A DNA stretch of 64,000 nucleotides from Shewanella pneumatophori (GCF_023283895.1 NZ_JAKILB010000001.1:1-64000); one strand, 5' to 3'. Positions 45,828-56,646 are shown, counted from the stretch's first letter. Made by a program: numbers and translations. Notes: generated by a model not told the origin, from the letters alone.

Positions 45828-46901
45828 TTAAGACTTGTTAGCTGAGGCTAGATCTGTTGAGTTAATCACTTCAACTAATGACTGGTCTTTAAGGTTTTGC
45901 TGACCACGAATAACGATTTGTTCTCCAGGCTCAATACCTGCAACTACCTCAACGGTTTCAGCTTCTCGATACCCAAGAGAAACACTGCGACGATTCGCGT
46001 TGTCACCGTCGATAACATACAAGGCAAACTCGTTATCTTGATTGACTAAAGCGTTATAAGGCACAGTGATAACATTGGTGTGGGTATCGTATTTAAGCTC
46101 AACGCGAGTAAACATACCGGCCTTTAACGTGGCATGTTGGTTAGGGACTGACAGAGTCACTTTGAAGGTACCACTTTGTGCATCGACAATTGGGCTGATG
46201 CGCAGCACTGTGGCGTGAGTTGTTTGATTTGTGTGCTTATTGGCATAGATTTCGGCATCTTGGCCTAAGCGAAGATGCTGTAATTGTTGCTCTGGTAAAT
46301 GAACAATACCGTATAGCTCGTCTTGATTAACCACATAAAAAAGCTCATCAAATTCTTTTGCCATATTGCCCGATTTAACAAAACGCGTTGCGATAACGCC
46401 GTCAATTGGTGAGCGGATCATGCTTTCTTGTACGTAAAGCGCTGCTAAATCGCGTTTGGCCATGGCGGCTTGCAGGTTATATTCAAGCTTAGCCATTGAG
46501 TCGGCGCTGAAAAACTCTTTATTGCTGATTTTTTTAAGGCGATTTAACTCTTGCTCGATGATTTCAACTTCAGCTTGTGAGCGGTCTAAATCAAATTTCT
46601 GCCTTTTTGAGTCGATAACCGCGAGCAGTTGGCCTTTTTTTACTCTGTCGCCTTCTTCAACTTTGAGTTCTTGGATAAGACCTGCAACTCGAGTAACGAC
46701 TTTAGCCTCTTGAGGAGCTTCTAATGTGGCTGTTGTACTATAAAAAGAGGAGACATCACCTTGAATCACTGTGGCAGTTTCAACTGGGACTGCGTATTTC
46801 TCTTCCTCCTTTGCCTGTTCTTCAGCTCCTCCACATGCGGTTAGTAGGGCTGAGGTTAATATTAAAGGGAGAAAAATTTTGCTTTTGTTAAACGCTTCCA
46901 T
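45828..46901 (-). CDS. RND periplasmic adaptor lipoprotein (MFP/HlyD family)
   Basis: 357 residues from the ATG at 46901. The N-terminus is a lipoprotein signal with lipobox LLTAC, so the mature protein is lipid-anchored facing the periplasm. It has the lipoyl-like segment EGDRVKKGQLLAVID, a short coiled hairpin, the beta-barrel and a membrane-proximal domain ending VRGQQNLKDQS. A longer frame to 46982 would bury the signal peptide, so the shorter start is preferred. First gene of the adaptor-RND-RND operon. Confidence 0.93.
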   Translation of the reverse strand: MEAFNKSKIFLPLILTSALLTACGGAEEQAKEEEKYAVPVETATVIQGDVSSFYSTTATLEAPQEAKVVTRVAGLIQELKVEEGDRVKKGQLLAVIDSKRQKFDLDRSQAEVEIIEQELNRLKKISNKEFFSADSMAKLEYNLQAAMAKRDLAALYVQESMIRSPIDGVIATRFVKSGNMAKEFDELFYVVNQDELYGIVHLPEQQLQHLRLGQDAEIYANKHTNQTTHATVLRISPIVDAQSGTFKVTLSVPNQHATLKAGMFTRVELKYDTHTNVITVPYNALVNQDNEFALYVIDGDNANRRSVSLGYREAETVEVVAGIEPGEQIVIRGQQNLKDQSLVEVINSTDLASANKS

Positions 46902-47386
46902 GTAAGCAGACCTTAATTTTATTGTTCCAATAATCCTGATAAAGCATGATGCGTGCCATGTTGTTAAGTTATTACTTAACAAAGGCTTAAGTGGTTCTCA
47001 GCCTATTGCTTAAAATTAAATTAATTATTATCTGGTGGAAAAGTTCAAATGTTGGCTTTTTTAACAAAGGTTACAATTGGTTTCCTTTTAGTTGTCTAGT
47101 CATTGGTTTATTTACGACTGATTCGTATTAATTAAGCGCTTTAGCAATGGCTTGTGGTGACTACGTCTTGGGTTTTATTGTGGCAAGAGGGGAAATATTC
47201 TCTTTTTGATTGCGTTGACCTGTTACCTAACCAGAATTATTTTCATGATTAAAATATATAAATAAAAAACACAGCAATAAAAAAGGCACTCAATGAGTGC
47301 CTTTCGTTTTGTCTAAGTTAATTTATCCATTTAGGTCAAGTGACGAGTTTAAGCCTACAGAATAAATTTTCTGACGAGTTTATTGC
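46902..47386. other. intergenic region upstream of the efflux operon
   Basis: 485 bp with the promoter of the efflux operon and the gltA terminator near 47279-47302. I see no further gene, repeat or operator that I can support. Confidence 0.5.
47276..47303 (-). terminator. terminator after gltA
   Basis: Stem AAAGGCACTC / GAGTGCCTTT with a three-base loop; on the minus strand a T-rich run follows. It lies about 85 bp past the gltA stop. Confidence 0.82.
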
Positions 47387-48676
47387 TTAGTCACGCTTAT
47401 CAAGCTCAACAAAATCACGCTTAGCATCACCAGTATAAAGCTGGCGAGGACGGCTGATCTTGTGACCTGGCTGATCTAGCATCTCTTTCCAGTGAGCAAT
47501 CCAGCCGACTGTACGCGCAAGTGCGAACAGTACAGTGAACATGCTTGTTGGAATGCCAATCGCTTTCATGATGATCCCTGAGTAGAAATCAACGTTTGGA
47601 TAAAGCTTCTTAGACACAAAATACTCATCTTCTAGTGCAATGCGTTCAAGCTCCATTGCAACATCTAGCAGTGGATCGTTAACTTTAAGTTCAGCAAGCA
47701 CTTCATGACATGTTTCACGCATCACTTTAGCGCGAGGGTCGAAGTTCTTATAAACACGGTGACCAAAGCCCATTAGACGGAAAGGATCTTCTTTATCCTT
47801 AGCACGTGCAATAAACTCAGGAATACGGTCAACTGTGCCAATTTCTTCAAGCATATTCAAACATGCTTCGTTAGCACCACCGTGTGCAGGACCCCAAAGA
47901 GATGCAATACCTGCAGCAATACATGCAAATGGATTAGCACCTGAAGAACCCGCTAGACGAACAGTAGATGTTGATGCATTTTGCTCATGGTCCGCGTGTA
48001 GGATAAAAATACGGTCCATTGCGCGTTCAACGATTGGGTTTACCTTGTATTCTTCACAAGGCACACCAAACATCATGCTGAGGAAGTTACCTGCATAGCT
48101 TAGCTCATTGCGCGGGTAAACAAACGGTTGACCGATTGAATACTTGTAGCACATAGCTGCGATAGTAGGCATTTTTGACACTAAACGGTATGCAGCAATT
48201 TCACGATGACGCTCATCGTTTACATCCAAAGAGTCTTGGTAAAATGCTGAAAGGGCACCGGTAACACCACATAGCATTGCCATTGGGTGAGCATCACGTC
48301 TGAAGCCTCTAAAGAAGGCTGCAAGTTGCTCATTGACCATGGTGTGGGTCTTAACTGTGTGCTCAAACGTGTCGTACTGAGCTTTATTTGGCAACTCTCC
48401 GTAGAGAAGCAAATAACATAAATCTAAATAGTCAGACTCTACTGCCAACTGATCGATTGGGTAACCGCGGTGAAGCAGTATGCCTTTTTCGCCGTCGATG
48501 TAGGTGATCGCTGATTCGCAGGATGCGGTCGCAAGAAATCCTGGATCAAAAGTAAAGTGACCTTTGCTACCTAGCTTACTGATATCGATTACATCAAAAC
48601 CTGCCGTACCTTCTTTAATAGGCAGCTCGATTGAATCGTTCCCTGGTAGTTCTAACTTGGCTATATTGTCAGCCAT
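47387..48676 (-). CDS. gltA: citrate synthase
   Basis: 429-residue TCA enzyme joining acetyl-CoA and oxaloacetate; the length and the long N-terminal domain fit the hexameric NADH-sensitive type of Gram-negative bacteria. Active-site His lie in LHADHEQN and [14 protein letters not shown], and the PLYTG-like ending reads RPRQLYTGD. Divergent from the sdh-suc operon, sharing a 432-bp control region with CRP-like sites. Confidence 0.96.
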   Translation of the reverse strand: MADNIAKLELPGNDSIELPIKEGTAGFDVIDISKLGSKGHFTFDPGFLATASCESAITYIDGEKGILLHRGYPIDQLAVESDYLDLCYLLLYGELPNKAQYDTFEHTVKTHTMVNEQLAAFFRGFRRDAHPMAMLCGVTGALSAFYQDSLDVNDERHREIAAYRLVSKMPTIAAMCYKYSIGQPFVYPRNELSYAGNFLSMMFGVPCEEYKVNPIVERAMDRIFILHADHEQNASTSTVRLAGSSGANPFACIAAGIASLWGPAHGGANEACLNMLEEIGTVDRIPEFIARAKDKEDPFRLMGFGHRVYKNFDPRAKVMRETCHEVLAELKVNDPLLDVAMELERIALEDEYFVSKKLYPNVDFYSGIIMKAIGIPTSMFTVLFALARTVGWIAHWKEMLDQPGHKISRPRQLYTGDAKRDFVELDKRD

Positions 48677-48735
48677 ACCCCATTCTCCTTACTTCATTCT
48701 TATTGAGTGCGGCTTATCAAACGACAATACTTTAC

Positions 48736-48752
48736 AGTGAATCTAGATCACA
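48736..48752. promoter_or_regulatory. CRP-like site near gltA
   Basis: AGTGAATCTAGATCACATTT: the right half AGATCACATTT matches the CRP ideal exactly; the left half is GTGA but with one extra base in the spacer. About 60 bp upstream of the gltA start. Confidence 0.45.
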
Positions 48753-49025
48753 TTTCAATTTAAATAAGCGTTTAAATTTGTTAGACCATGGTCTTATTTT
48801 TGCTTAAGTGCTTGTGCCAGTAGGTCCTTGGCAGATTTTTTTACCAAAAAAACAAAATTTGCATAATGTGATGTTTGTATTTGACATTTCACCCACGTAT
48901 ACTTGCCGCAGCTCAGAAGAGCTGCACACATTGGCGATAAGTTATCACTTGTTTACGCGCTTAATTAGTGGTTGCTAAATCTGTTAAATGTTTGTTTCAA
49001 GTTTTCTTTTGTAAAAGTTCTAAAC

Positions 49026-49041
49026 CGTGATCTGAATCACT
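49026..49041. promoter_or_regulatory. CRP-like site near sdhC
   Basis: CGTGA-TCTGAA-TCACT, a good match to TGTGA-N6-TCACA with only the outer bases changed, about 70 bp upstream of the sdhC start. Confidence 0.6.
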
Positions 49042-49108
49042 GTTTAGAATTTAAGCAAAAGCGGTTCGTATAACAAAAATTAGCTCAATTGAGCAGAGTG
49101 AGCAGAAC

Positions 49109-49483
49109 GTGAAAAAGCAAAGACCTGTCCATTTAGATCTGCAGACCATACGCTTCCCTGCAACAGCGATTGCGTCCATTCTTCATCGTGTATCGGGCGT
49201 CATCATGCTGTTTGCCGTTGGAATTCTTATCTGGTTGTTGAATGAATCTTTAGCATCAGCCGAGAGTTTCGCAGGCGTCCAATCTCTTTTTGATAACTTC
49301 GTCGTTAAGTTCATCATTTGGGGAATTCTTACCGCGCTGGGTTATCACTTGATAGTGGGTATTCGCCACTTAGTGATGGATGCTGGCTACTGGGAAGAAC
49401 TCTCTTCTGGTGTTTCTTCGGCTAAAGTCGCTATTGCATTGGCAGTAGTGTTTTCTATCATCGCGGGGATTTGGGTATGGTAA
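49109..49483 (+). CDS. sdhC: succinate dehydrogenase cytochrome b556 subunit
   Basis: 124-residue membrane anchor with three helices from a GTG start. RPVHLDLQTIRFPATAIASILHRVSG is the family N-terminus, and the haem b ligand His lies in GIRHLVMD. First gene of the sdhCDAB-sucABCD block; its end overlaps sdhD by 7 bases. Confidence 0.95.
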   Translation: MKKQRPVHLDLQTIRFPATAIASILHRVSGVIMLFAVGILIWLLNESLASAESFAGVQSLFDNFVVKFIIWGILTALGYHLIVGIRHLVMDAGYWEELSSGVSSAKVAIALAVVFSIIAGIWVW

Positions 49484-49824
49484 CTAACGCAGCAAGTCTT
49501 GGTCGCAGCGGTGTCCATGACTTTATTCTTATACGTGCAAGTGCAATAGTCCTAGCCTGTTACACCATCTTTTTGGTTGGATTTATAGCATGTAGCTCTC
49601 CACTAACCTATGACGCATGGCATGGCTTATTCAGCGCATTGCCGATGAAAGTCTTTACAGTACTTGCTCTTGTCGCAGTGCTGGTTCATGCCTGGATCGG
49701 CATATGGCAAGTACTAACAGATTATGTAAAGAGTGTTTCTCTACGTGGTGTACTTCAGTTTGTTTTTGTCGTAGCAGCCTTCAGTTATTTGGCAGCAGGC
49801 ATTTTGATAGTGTGGGGTGTTTAA
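49477..49824 (+). CDS. sdhD: succinate dehydrogenase hydrophobic membrane anchor subunit
   Basis: 115 residues with three helices. The ATG at 49477 gives MVTNAASLGRSGVHDFILIR, matching the E. coli SdhD start; a TTG two codons upstream is not needed. The second haem/quinone-site region HAWIGIWQVLTDYVK is present. Overlaps sdhC by 7 bases and abuts sdhA. Confidence 0.95.
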   Translation: MVTNAASLGRSGVHDFILIRASAIVLACYTIFLVGFIACSSPLTYDAWHGLFSALPMKVFTVLALVAVLVHAWIGIWQVLTDYVKSVSLRGVLQFVFVVAAFSYLAAGILIVWGV

Positions 49825-51591
49825 GTGGCTATTCCAGTTCGCGAATTTGACGCGGTTGTGATCGGTGCTGGTGGCGCCGGTATGCGAGCCGCTCTACAGA
49901 TCTCTAAAGAAGGTAAAAGCTGTGCGCTTTTATCAAAAGTATTCCCAACTCGTTCTCATACTGTATCTGCACAGGGTGGTATTACTGTAGCACTGGGCAA
50001 TGCCCATGAAGATCACTGGGAACAGCACATGTACGATACCGTGAAAGGTTCTGATTTTATCGGTGACCAAGAAGCGATTGAGTTTATGTGTAAAACTGGC
50101 CCAGAAGCAGTTATCGAACTTGAGCATATGGGACTACCGTTCTCACGTTTCGAAAACGGCAAAATCTACCAACGTCCGTTTGGTGGCCAATCTAAGAACT
50201 TTGGTGGTGAGCAAGCGGCTCGTACAGCGGCAGCAGCCGACCGTACTGGTCACGCATTACTGCACTGCCTATACCAACAAAACGTTAAACATAAGACTGA
50301 AGTCTTCTCTGAGTGGTATGCACTCGACTTAGTCAAAAATGAAGACGGTGTGATTGTTGGTTGTACTGCAATTGAAATTGAAACCGGTGAAATCGTTTAC
50401 TTCAAAGCTAAAGCGACAATCCTAGCTACCGGTGGTGCAGGACGTATATACGCATCAACCACAAATGCTCACATTAACACTGGTGATGGTGTTGGTATGG
50501 CGATGCGTGCTGGCGTACAGATGCAAGACATGGAAATGTGGCAGTTCCACCCAACGGGTATTGCTGGCGCAGGTGTACTTGTAACTGAAGGTTGTCGTGG
50601 TGAAGGTGGTTACCTGCTAAACAAAGACGGTGAACGCTTTATGGAGCGTTATGCTCCTAACGCCAAAGACTTGGCATCACGTGACGTGGTAGCACGTTCA
50701 ATGATGACTGAAATCCGCGAAGGTCGTGGTCTTGATGGTCCTTTAGGTCCGCACTGTCTACTAAAACTTGATCACTTGGGTAAAGAAACTCTTGAAGCGC
50801 GTCTTCCAGGTGTTTGTGAACTATCACGTACATTTGCGCATATTGATCCAGCAGATGGTCCAATTCCTGTTTTACCGACATGTCACTACATGATGGGTGG
50901 CTTGCCAGCTAAAGTGAGTGGCCAAGTTATTCGCCAAAATAGCGATGGCACAGAAGAAGATGTGACTGGTCTATTTGCCGTTGGTGAAATTGCGTGCGTA
51001 TCGGTACACGGAGCCAACCGATTGGGTGGTAACTCATTGTTGGATCTTGTAGTATTTGGACGTGCGGCAGGTCAACATTTAGGTAAAGCACTAGATGCGA
51101 CTCCGATTGCCAAAGACGCAACAGAAGCTGAAATTAACGCATCGCTTGCTCGCCTAAATCGCTGGGAAAGTAACAAAGACGGTGAAGATCCAACGGTTAT
51201 CCGTAAAGATCTACAGCTTTGTATGCAGCTTAACTTCTCAGTATTTAGAAGTGGTGACGCAATGGCTGAAGGCCTTAAAGAGCTTAAAGCGATTCGTGAG
51301 CGTTTAGCCAATGCCAAGCTTTCTGACAACTCAACTGAATTTAATACTCAACGTATTGAATGTTTAGAGTTAGATAACTTGATGGCGACAGCGATTGCGA
51401 CGGCTACAGCGGCGAACTTCCGTACTGAAAGCCGCGGCGCACATTCTCGTGAAGATTACTTAGACCGAGATGATGATAACTGGTTATGTCACAGTATTTA
51501 TGACCCAGTAACTGAGCTTATGACTAAGCGTGATGTCAACATGGAGCCAAAACTTCGTGATGCATTCCCGCCAATTAAGCGTACCTACTAA
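49825..51591 (+). CDS. sdhA: succinate dehydrogenase flavoprotein subunit
   Basis: 588 residues, GTG start directly after sdhD. Oxidises succinate to fumarate. The FAD dinucleotide fold [10 protein letters not shown] is near residue 13, the His that bonds FAD covalently is in SHTVSAQGG, and the active-site HPTGI and the [14 protein letters not shown] segment [10 protein letters not shown] are intact. Works on the cytoplasmic face of the inner membrane with SdhB. Confidence 0.97.
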   Translation: MAIPVREFDAVVIGAGGAGMRAALQISKEGKSCALLSKVFPTRSHTVSAQGGITVALGNAHEDHWEQHMYDTVKGSDFIGDQEAIEFMCKTGPEAVIELEHMGLPFSRFENGKIYQRPFGGQSKNFGGEQAARTAAAADRTGHALLHCLYQQNVKHKTEVFSEWYALDLVKNEDGVIVGCTAIEIETGEIVYFKAKATILATGGAGRIYASTTNAHINTGDGVGMAMRAGVQMQDMEMWQFHPTGIAGAGVLVTEGCRGEGGYLLNKDGERFMERYAPNAKDLASRDVVARSMMTEIREGRGLDGPLGPHCLLKLDHLGKETLEARLPGVCELSRTFAHIDPADGPIPVLPTCHYMMGGLPAKVSGQVIRQNSDGTEEDVTGLFAVGEIACVSVHGANRLGGNSLLDLVVFGRAAGQHLGKALDATPIAKDATEAEINASLARLNRWESNKDGEDPTVIRKDLQLCMQLNFSVFRSGDAMAEGLKELKAIRERLANAKLSDNSTEFNTQRIECLELDNLMATAIATATAANFRTESRGAHSREDYLDRDDDNWLCHSIYDPVTELMTKRDVNMEPKLRDAFPPIKRTY

Positions 51592-51603
51592 GGAGAAGGC
51601 CCG

Positions 51604-52311
51604 ATGAAATTGGAATTTGCAGTTTATCGCTACAATCCTGATGTAGACACTAAGCCATACATGAAGGATTACAGCGTAGAAGTTCAAGAAGGTACCGACA
51701 TGATGGTCCTTGATGCACTTTTAAAGCTAAAAGAACAAGATCCGACACTGGCGTTTAGACGCTCATGCCGTGAAGGTGTATGTGGTAGTGACGGTATCAA
51801 TATGAACGGTAAAAACGGCCTAGCGTGTATCACGCCCGTTTCTACCTTCAAGGGTAAGAAAATTGAAATACGTCCATTGCCAGGTATGCCTGTAGTACGT
51901 GATTTGATTGTTGATTTGACTCAGTTCTACACCCAGTACGAAAAGATTAAGCCTTTCTTGATTAACGATGAAAAAACGCCTGCGCGTGAGCATCTGCAAT
52001 CTCCAGAAGAACGTGAACACTTAGATGGACTCTACGAGTGTATCATGTGTGCATGTTGTTCTACGGCTTGTCCTTCGTTCTGGTGGAACCCTGATAAGTT
52101 CATCGGCCCAAGTGGTCTGTTGCACGCCTACCGTTTCTTGATTGATAGCCGTGATACGGCAACTGAGGAGCGTTTATCAGGTCTTGATGATGCGTACAGC
52201 GTATTCCGTTGTCACGGCATTATGAACTGTGTTGACGTTTGTCCTAAAGGGCTTAATCCAACTAAAGCAATTGGACATATTAAGTCTATGTTGCTGCAGA
52301 GAGCCGTTTAA
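51604..52311 (+). CDS. sdhB: succinate dehydrogenase iron-sulfur subunit
   Basis: 235 residues carrying three clusters: 2Fe-2S (CREGVCGSDGINMNG), 4Fe-4S (CIMCACCSTACP) and 3Fe-4S (CHGIMNCVDVCPKGLNP). Passes electrons from SdhA to quinone. GGAGAAGG precedes the ATG, 12 bp after sdhA. A hairpin follows at about 52350. Confidence 0.97.
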   Translation: MKLEFAVYRYNPDVDTKPYMKDYSVEVQEGTDMMVLDALLKLKEQDPTLAFRRSCREGVCGSDGINMNGKNGLACITPVSTFKGKKIEIRPLPGMPVVRDLIVDLTQFYTQYEKIKPFLINDEKTPAREHLQSPEEREHLDGLYECIMCACCSTACPSFWWNPDKFIGPSGLLHAYRFLIDSRDTATEERLSGLDDAYSVFRCHGIMNCVDVCPKGLNPTKAIGHIKSMLLQRAV

Positions 52312-52348
52312 ATGCAGTACCAAGAGCCGATATTGATATAGCTCTATA

Positions 52349-52384
52349 TGAGTCACTTTCCCTGTGGAGGGTGGCTCTTTTTAT
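52349..52384 (+). terminator. imperfect hairpin between sdhB and sucA
   Basis: Arms GAGTCAC / GTGGCTC with extended pairing TTTCCC / GGAGGG and a short T run (CTCTTTTTA). It contains a G-T pair and could terminate only part of the transcripts, leaving sdh and suc partly linked. Confidence 0.6.
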
Positions 52385-52518
52385 GTCACGGAAGACAAAT
52401 ATAAATAAGATCTGGAACTATCGGGGCTACAGAGATTACAGAACGTTTGGGTCAGCTCAAATAGTTCTGTATTTATGACTTTGGCTAAGCACGTGTATAC
52501 AGTTTGAAAGGAATAGAA

Positions 52519-55338
52519 ATGCACCAAGGCATCATGAAAGCCTGGCTCGAATCGTCACACCTTAATGGCGCGAATTCGACCTATGTAGAAGAGATGTATG
52601 AAGCCTATCAAGTCGATCCACAGTCGGTAACTGAAGACTGGCGTGTCGTGTTTGATAACCTCCCTCTAGTTAACGGTACATCGAAAGATATACCAGAAGC
52701 TGCCCACTCTAAAGTACGCGACTATTTCCGTAGTCTTGCATTAGAAGGACGTCAAAAAGGCTCACCTAAGGTGACCGACCATGAAGTCGATGCAAAACAA
52801 GTTAAAGTCCTACAGTTAATTAACGCGCACCGTTTCCGTGGTCATCAGAACGCTAATTTAGATCCGCTTGATATTTGGAAGCGTGACAAGGTGTCTGAGT
52901 TAGACCCAGCATTTCACGGCCTAGATGCCGATGATATGCAGCGTCAATTTAACACTGGTTCATTTGCACATGGTGGCGAAACCATGAAGCTGGTGGACTT
53001 AGTTAAAGCACTTAAAGCGACTTATTGTGGCTCTATTGGTGCTGAGTATATGCATATTACCGACACTGATGAGAAGCGTTGGATCCAGCAACGTCTTGAA
53101 CCTTCTCTTGGTGCAGCAAATTACTCAAAAGCAGATAAAACTCGAATTCTAGAAGGTCTTAACGCTGCAGAAGGTATGGAAAAATACCTAGGCGCTAAGT
53201 TCCCAGGAGCAAAACGCTTTTCACTAGAAGGCGGTGATGCGCTAGTACCTATGATGCGTGAAATCATCTATCGCGCAGGTGATGCTGGTACCAAAGAAGT
53301 GGTTATTGGTATGGCTCACCGTGGCCGTTTGAACGTACTGGTTAACATTCTAGGTAAAAAGCCATCAGAGCTATTTGATGAATTTGCCGGTAAGCACAGT
53401 GAATTAAACGGTAGTGGTGATGTTAAATATCACCAAGGTTTCTCTTCAGATTTTGAAACCCCAGGTGGTAATGTCCACTTAGCGCTTGCCTTTAACCCAT
53501 CTCACCTTGAGATTGTTAATCCCGTGGTTATTGGTTCTGTACGCGCACGACTAGATCGCCGCGGTTGTAAGACTGGCCAACAAGTGATGCCAATTACCAT
53601 TCACGGTGACTCGGCAATTACCGGTCAGGGCATTGTACAAGAAACCTTTAACATGTCACAGACACGTGGCTTTAAGGTTGGCGGTAGTATCCGCATCGTA
53701 GTCAACAACCAAGTTGGTTTTACCACTAACTTAACTGAAGATGTGCGCTCGACTGAGTACTGTACTGATATCGCGAAAATGGTACAGGCACCAATTTTCC
53801 ACGTTAATGCCGATGATCCAGAAGCGGTAGCCTTTGTGTCACAGCTTGCAGTTGATTACCGTAACGAGTTTAAGCGCGATGTGGTGATTGATTTAGTTTG
53901 TTATCGCCGCCATGGCCATAACGAAGCGGATGAGCCAAGCGCTACACAGCCTTTGATGTACGCAAAAATCAAAAAGCACCCAACACCAAGAAAGATCTAT
54001 GCAGATCGTCTAATTGCTGAAAGCACTTTAGGGAGCGATGACGTGACCTCTATGGTTAACGATTATCGTGACGCATTAGATGGTGGTGATTGTGTGGTTA
54101 AAGAGTGGCGCCCTATGACGCTGCACTCAGTTGATTGGAGTCCATACATTGGTGCTGAGTGGGATGATGCTTACGATGCTCAGATGTCGATTGATCGCAT
54201 TAAAAACCTAGCTGACAAAATCAGTTATGTGCCAGAAAGCCATAAACTGCAGTCACGCGTGGCTAAGATCTACAAAGATCGTTTAGCCATGGCCTCTGGT
54301 GAGAAGCTGCTTGATTGGGGCTTTGCTGAAACCTTAGCCTATGCGTCTATTCTTGAAGATAACAAGCGCATTCGCATTACCGGTCAAGACTCTGGTCGTG
54401 GTACTTTCTTCCATCGTCACGCGGTGCTGCATAATCAAAATGATGCCACTGCGTATATGCCACTGCGTAATATTGCTGATGAGCAAGGGCCAATCGATAT
54501 TACTGACTCAGTGTTATCTGAAGCATCAGTATTGGCGTTTGAATATGGTTACGCAACCGCTGAACCTGTAGGACTTACTTTGTGGGAAGCCCAGTTTGGT
54601 GACTTTGCTAACTGTGCACAAGTGGTTATCGATCAGTTCTTATCATCTGGCGAGCAGAAGTGGGGCCGTTTATGTGGTCTAACTATGCTGCTACCACACG
54701 GTTATGAAGGCCAAGGTCCAGAACATTCAAGTGCTCGTTTAGAACGATTCTTACAGCTTTGTGCCAACCACAATATGCAAGTGTGCGTACCGTCAACGCC
54801 TGCTCAGGTTTATCACATGCTACGCCGTCAGGTGGTACGCCCTATGCGTCGTCCTTTGGTGGTTATGTCACCTAAGTCATTGCTGCGTCATCCATTAGCC
54901 GTTTCTAGTATGGAAGAACTTGCAGAAGGTTCATTCCAGAACATTATCGGCGAAATTGATGAATTAAATGCAAGTAAAGTCGATAGAGTCGTATTTTGTA
55001 GCGGAAAGGTTTACTTTGAGCTCCTAGAGCGCCGCCGTAAAGAAGGCTTAGAAAATGTGGCTCTGATCCGTGTAGAGCAGCTTTATCCGTTCCCACACGA
55101 AGAAGCAGCAGCAGCGCTTGCTGAATATAGCCATGTTAAAGATTTCGTTTGGTGTCAAGAAGAGCCACAAAACCAAGGTGCTTGGTATTGTAGTCAACAC
55201 CATTTCTGGAGCGTCATTCCTGCAGGAGCTCAATTGAGTTATGCCGGTCGTGAAGCCTCAGCTGCGCCAGCATGCGGTTACCCTGCATTGCACGCTCAGC
55301 AACAAGAATCATTAATCAACAGTGCATTAAAGCTGTAG
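52519..55338 (+). CDS. sucA: 2-oxoglutarate dehydrogenase E1 component
   Basis: 939 residues from the ATG at 52519, with AAAGGAA upstream; a TTG 15 bases earlier is not needed. Thiamine-diphosphate enzyme that decarboxylates 2-oxoglutarate and passes succinyl to SucB. The GMAHRGRLNVLVNILGK, GDSAITGQG and RRHGHNEADEP segments are family landmarks. Separated from sdhB by about 200 bp, so it may have an extra promoter. Confidence 0.97.
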   Translation: MHQGIMKAWLESSHLNGANSTYVEEMYEAYQVDPQSVTEDWRVVFDNLPLVNGTSKDIPEAAHSKVRDYFRSLALEGRQKGSPKVTDHEVDAKQVKVLQLINAHRFRGHQNANLDPLDIWKRDKVSELDPAFHGLDADDMQRQFNTGSFAHGGETMKLVDLVKALKATYCGSIGAEYMHITDTDEKRWIQQRLEPSLGAANYSKADKTRILEGLNAAEGMEKYLGAKFPGAKRFSLEGGDALVPMMREIIYRAGDAGTKEVVIGMAHRGRLNVLVNILGKKPSELFDEFAGKHSELNGSGDVKYHQGFSSDFETPGGNVHLALAFNPSHLEIVNPVVIGSVRARLDRRGCKTGQQVMPITIHGDSAITGQGIVQETFNMSQTRGFKVGGSIRIVVNNQVGFTTNLTEDVRSTEYCTDIAKMVQAPIFHVNADDPEAVAFVSQLAVDYRNEFKRDVVIDLVCYRRHGHNEADEPSATQPLMYAKIKKHPTPRKIYADRLIAESTLGSDDVTSMVNDYRDALDGGDCVVKEWRPMTLHSVDWSPYIGAEWDDAYDAQMSIDRIKNLADKISYVPESHKLQSRVAKIYKDRLAMASGEKLLDWGFAETLAYASILEDNKRIRITGQDSGRGTFFHRHAVLHNQNDATAYMPLRNIADEQGPIDITDSVLSEASVLAFEYGYATAEPVGLTLWEAQFGDFANCAQVVIDQFLSSGEQKWGRLCGLTMLLPHGYEGQGPEHSSARLERFLQLCANHNMQVCVPSTPAQVYHMLRRQVVRPMRRPLVVMSPKSLLRHPLAVSSMEELAEGSFQNIIGEIDELNASKVDRVVFCSGKVYFELLERRRKEGLENVALIRVEQLYPFPHEEAAAALAEYSHVKDFVWCQEEPQNQGAWYCSQHHFWSVIPAGAQLSYAGREASAAPACGYPALHAQQQESLINSALKL

Positions 55339-55371
55339 TAATAGAACATTATATAAGAAGGATCGTAATCC

Positions 55372-56568
55372 ATGAGTATCGAAATTAAGGTACCCGTACT
55401 GCCAGAATCTGTTGCTGATGCAACTATTGCGACTTGGCATGTTCAAGCTGGCGAGCAAGTTTCTCGTGATCAAATCCTTGTTGATATTGAAACTGATAAA
55501 GTGGTTTTAGAAGTTGTTGCACCAGAAGATGGTCAAATTTCTGAATTTCTAGCGGAAGAAGGTGACACTGTTCTTGGTGAAGCGGTTATCGCAAGTTTTG
55601 TTGCGGGCGCAGTAGCTGGTCAAGAAGTGACTAAAGCGCAAGCAGAAGCTTCAGCGCCAGTTGCCGAAGCAGCAGATGAGTCTAATGATGCACTAAGCCC
55701 ATCAGTACGTCGTTTGATAGCTGAGCATAATGTTGATGCAAGTGCTGTTAAAGGTACAGGTGTTGGCGGACGAATTACTAAAGAAGATGTTGAAGCGTTT
55801 GTGAAAAACAAGCCAGCAGCATCAGCGCCTGCGGCTGCGACTCCAGCAGCGGTTGCACCACTTGCAGAGCGTAGCGAAAAGCGTGTACCTATGACACGTC
55901 TACGCAAGACAATTGCTAACCGTCTACTTGAAGCGAAAAACTCAACGGCCATGCTAACTACGTTTAACGAAGTTAACATGAAGCCTATTATGGATATTCG
56001 TAAGCAATATCAAGAGATTTTCGAAAAGCGCCACGGCATTCGCTTAGGTTTCATGTCTTTCTATGTGAAAGCGGTAACTGAAGCATTGAAGCGTTTCCCT
56101 GAAGTTAACGCGTCAATTGATGGTGACGATATTGTTTACCATAACTATTTTGATGTGAGCATTGCGGTATCGACTCCTCGTGGTCTTGTGACACCTGTGC
56201 TTCGTGATACTGACAAGATGAGCCTTGCTGACATCGAACGCAACGTTCGTGAACTTGCGATTAAAGGTCGTGATGGCAAGCTTACCGTTGATGATATGAC
56301 TGGCGGTAACTTCACCGTGACTAACGGTGGTGTGTTTGGCTCGCTAATGTCGACGCCAATTTTGAATTTGCCACAGAGCGCAATCTTAGGCATGCATGCC
56401 ATTAAAGATCGCCCTATGGCAGTAAATGGTCAGGTTGAAATCCTGCCTATGATGTACCTAGCGCTTTCTTACGATCACCGTATTGTAGATGGTCGTGAAT
56501 CAGTTGGTTACTTGGTGGCTATTAAAGACTTCCTAGAAGATCCAACTCGTTTGTTACTTGACCTATAG
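55372..56568 (+). CDS. sucB: dihydrolipoyl succinyltransferase (E2)
   Basis: 398 residues: a lipoyl domain with the lipoylated Lys in ETDKVVLEV (residue about 43), a peripheral-subunit binding domain ([22 protein letters not shown]), an Ala/Pro-rich linker, then the catalytic domain with [10 protein letters not shown]. Core of the 2-oxoglutarate dehydrogenase complex. The E3 gene lpd is not in the window. Confidence 0.97.
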   Translation: MSIEIKVPVLPESVADATIATWHVQAGEQVSRDQILVDIETDKVVLEVVAPEDGQISEFLAEEGDTVLGEAVIASFVAGAVAGQEVTKAQAEASAPVAEAADESNDALSPSVRRLIAEHNVDASAVKGTGVGGRITKEDVEAFVKNKPAASAPAAATPAAVAPLAERSEKRVPMTRLRKTIANRLLEAKNSTAMLTTFNEVNMKPIMDIRKQYQEIFEKRHGIRLGFMSFYVKAVTEALKRFPEVNASIDGDDIVYHNYFDVSIAVSTPRGLVTPVLRDTDKMSLADIERNVRELAIKGRDGKLTVDDMTGGNFTVTNGGVFGSLMSTPILNLPQSAILGMHAIKDRPMAVNGQVEILPMMYLALSYDHRIVDGRESVGYLVAIKDFLEDPTRLLLDL

Positions 56569-56593
56569 GCCAAGAACAAACAATACCCTCGTG

Positions 56594-56611
56594 CAGGCCC
56601 ATTTGGGCCTG
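56594..56611 (+). other. hairpin between sucB and sucC
   Basis: CAGGCCC / GGGCCTG with a four-base loop and no T run, in the 78-bp sucB-sucC gap. More likely an mRNA-processing or stabilising hairpin than a terminator. Confidence 0.5.
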
Positions 56612-56646
56612 TTGAAATACACAAGAAGTATAATGGATAGATCATC

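Larger units (their letters stand above)
48677..49108. promoter_or_regulatory. divergent gltA / sdhC control region
   Basis: 432 bp without genes. It holds two CRP-like palindromes, one near each gene (48736-48752 and 49026-49041), and AT-rich GTTAAATGTTTGTTT at about 48983, which could be an ArcA-type site but is too loose to call. This layout suggests joint control of citrate synthase and succinate dehydrogenase by carbon or respiratory state. Confidence 0.55.

Noticed and set aside
48980..49000. ArcA-type site in the sdh promoter region
   Set aside because: GTTAAATGTTTGTTT is suggestive, but the ArcA consensus is loose and the region is AT-rich throughout.
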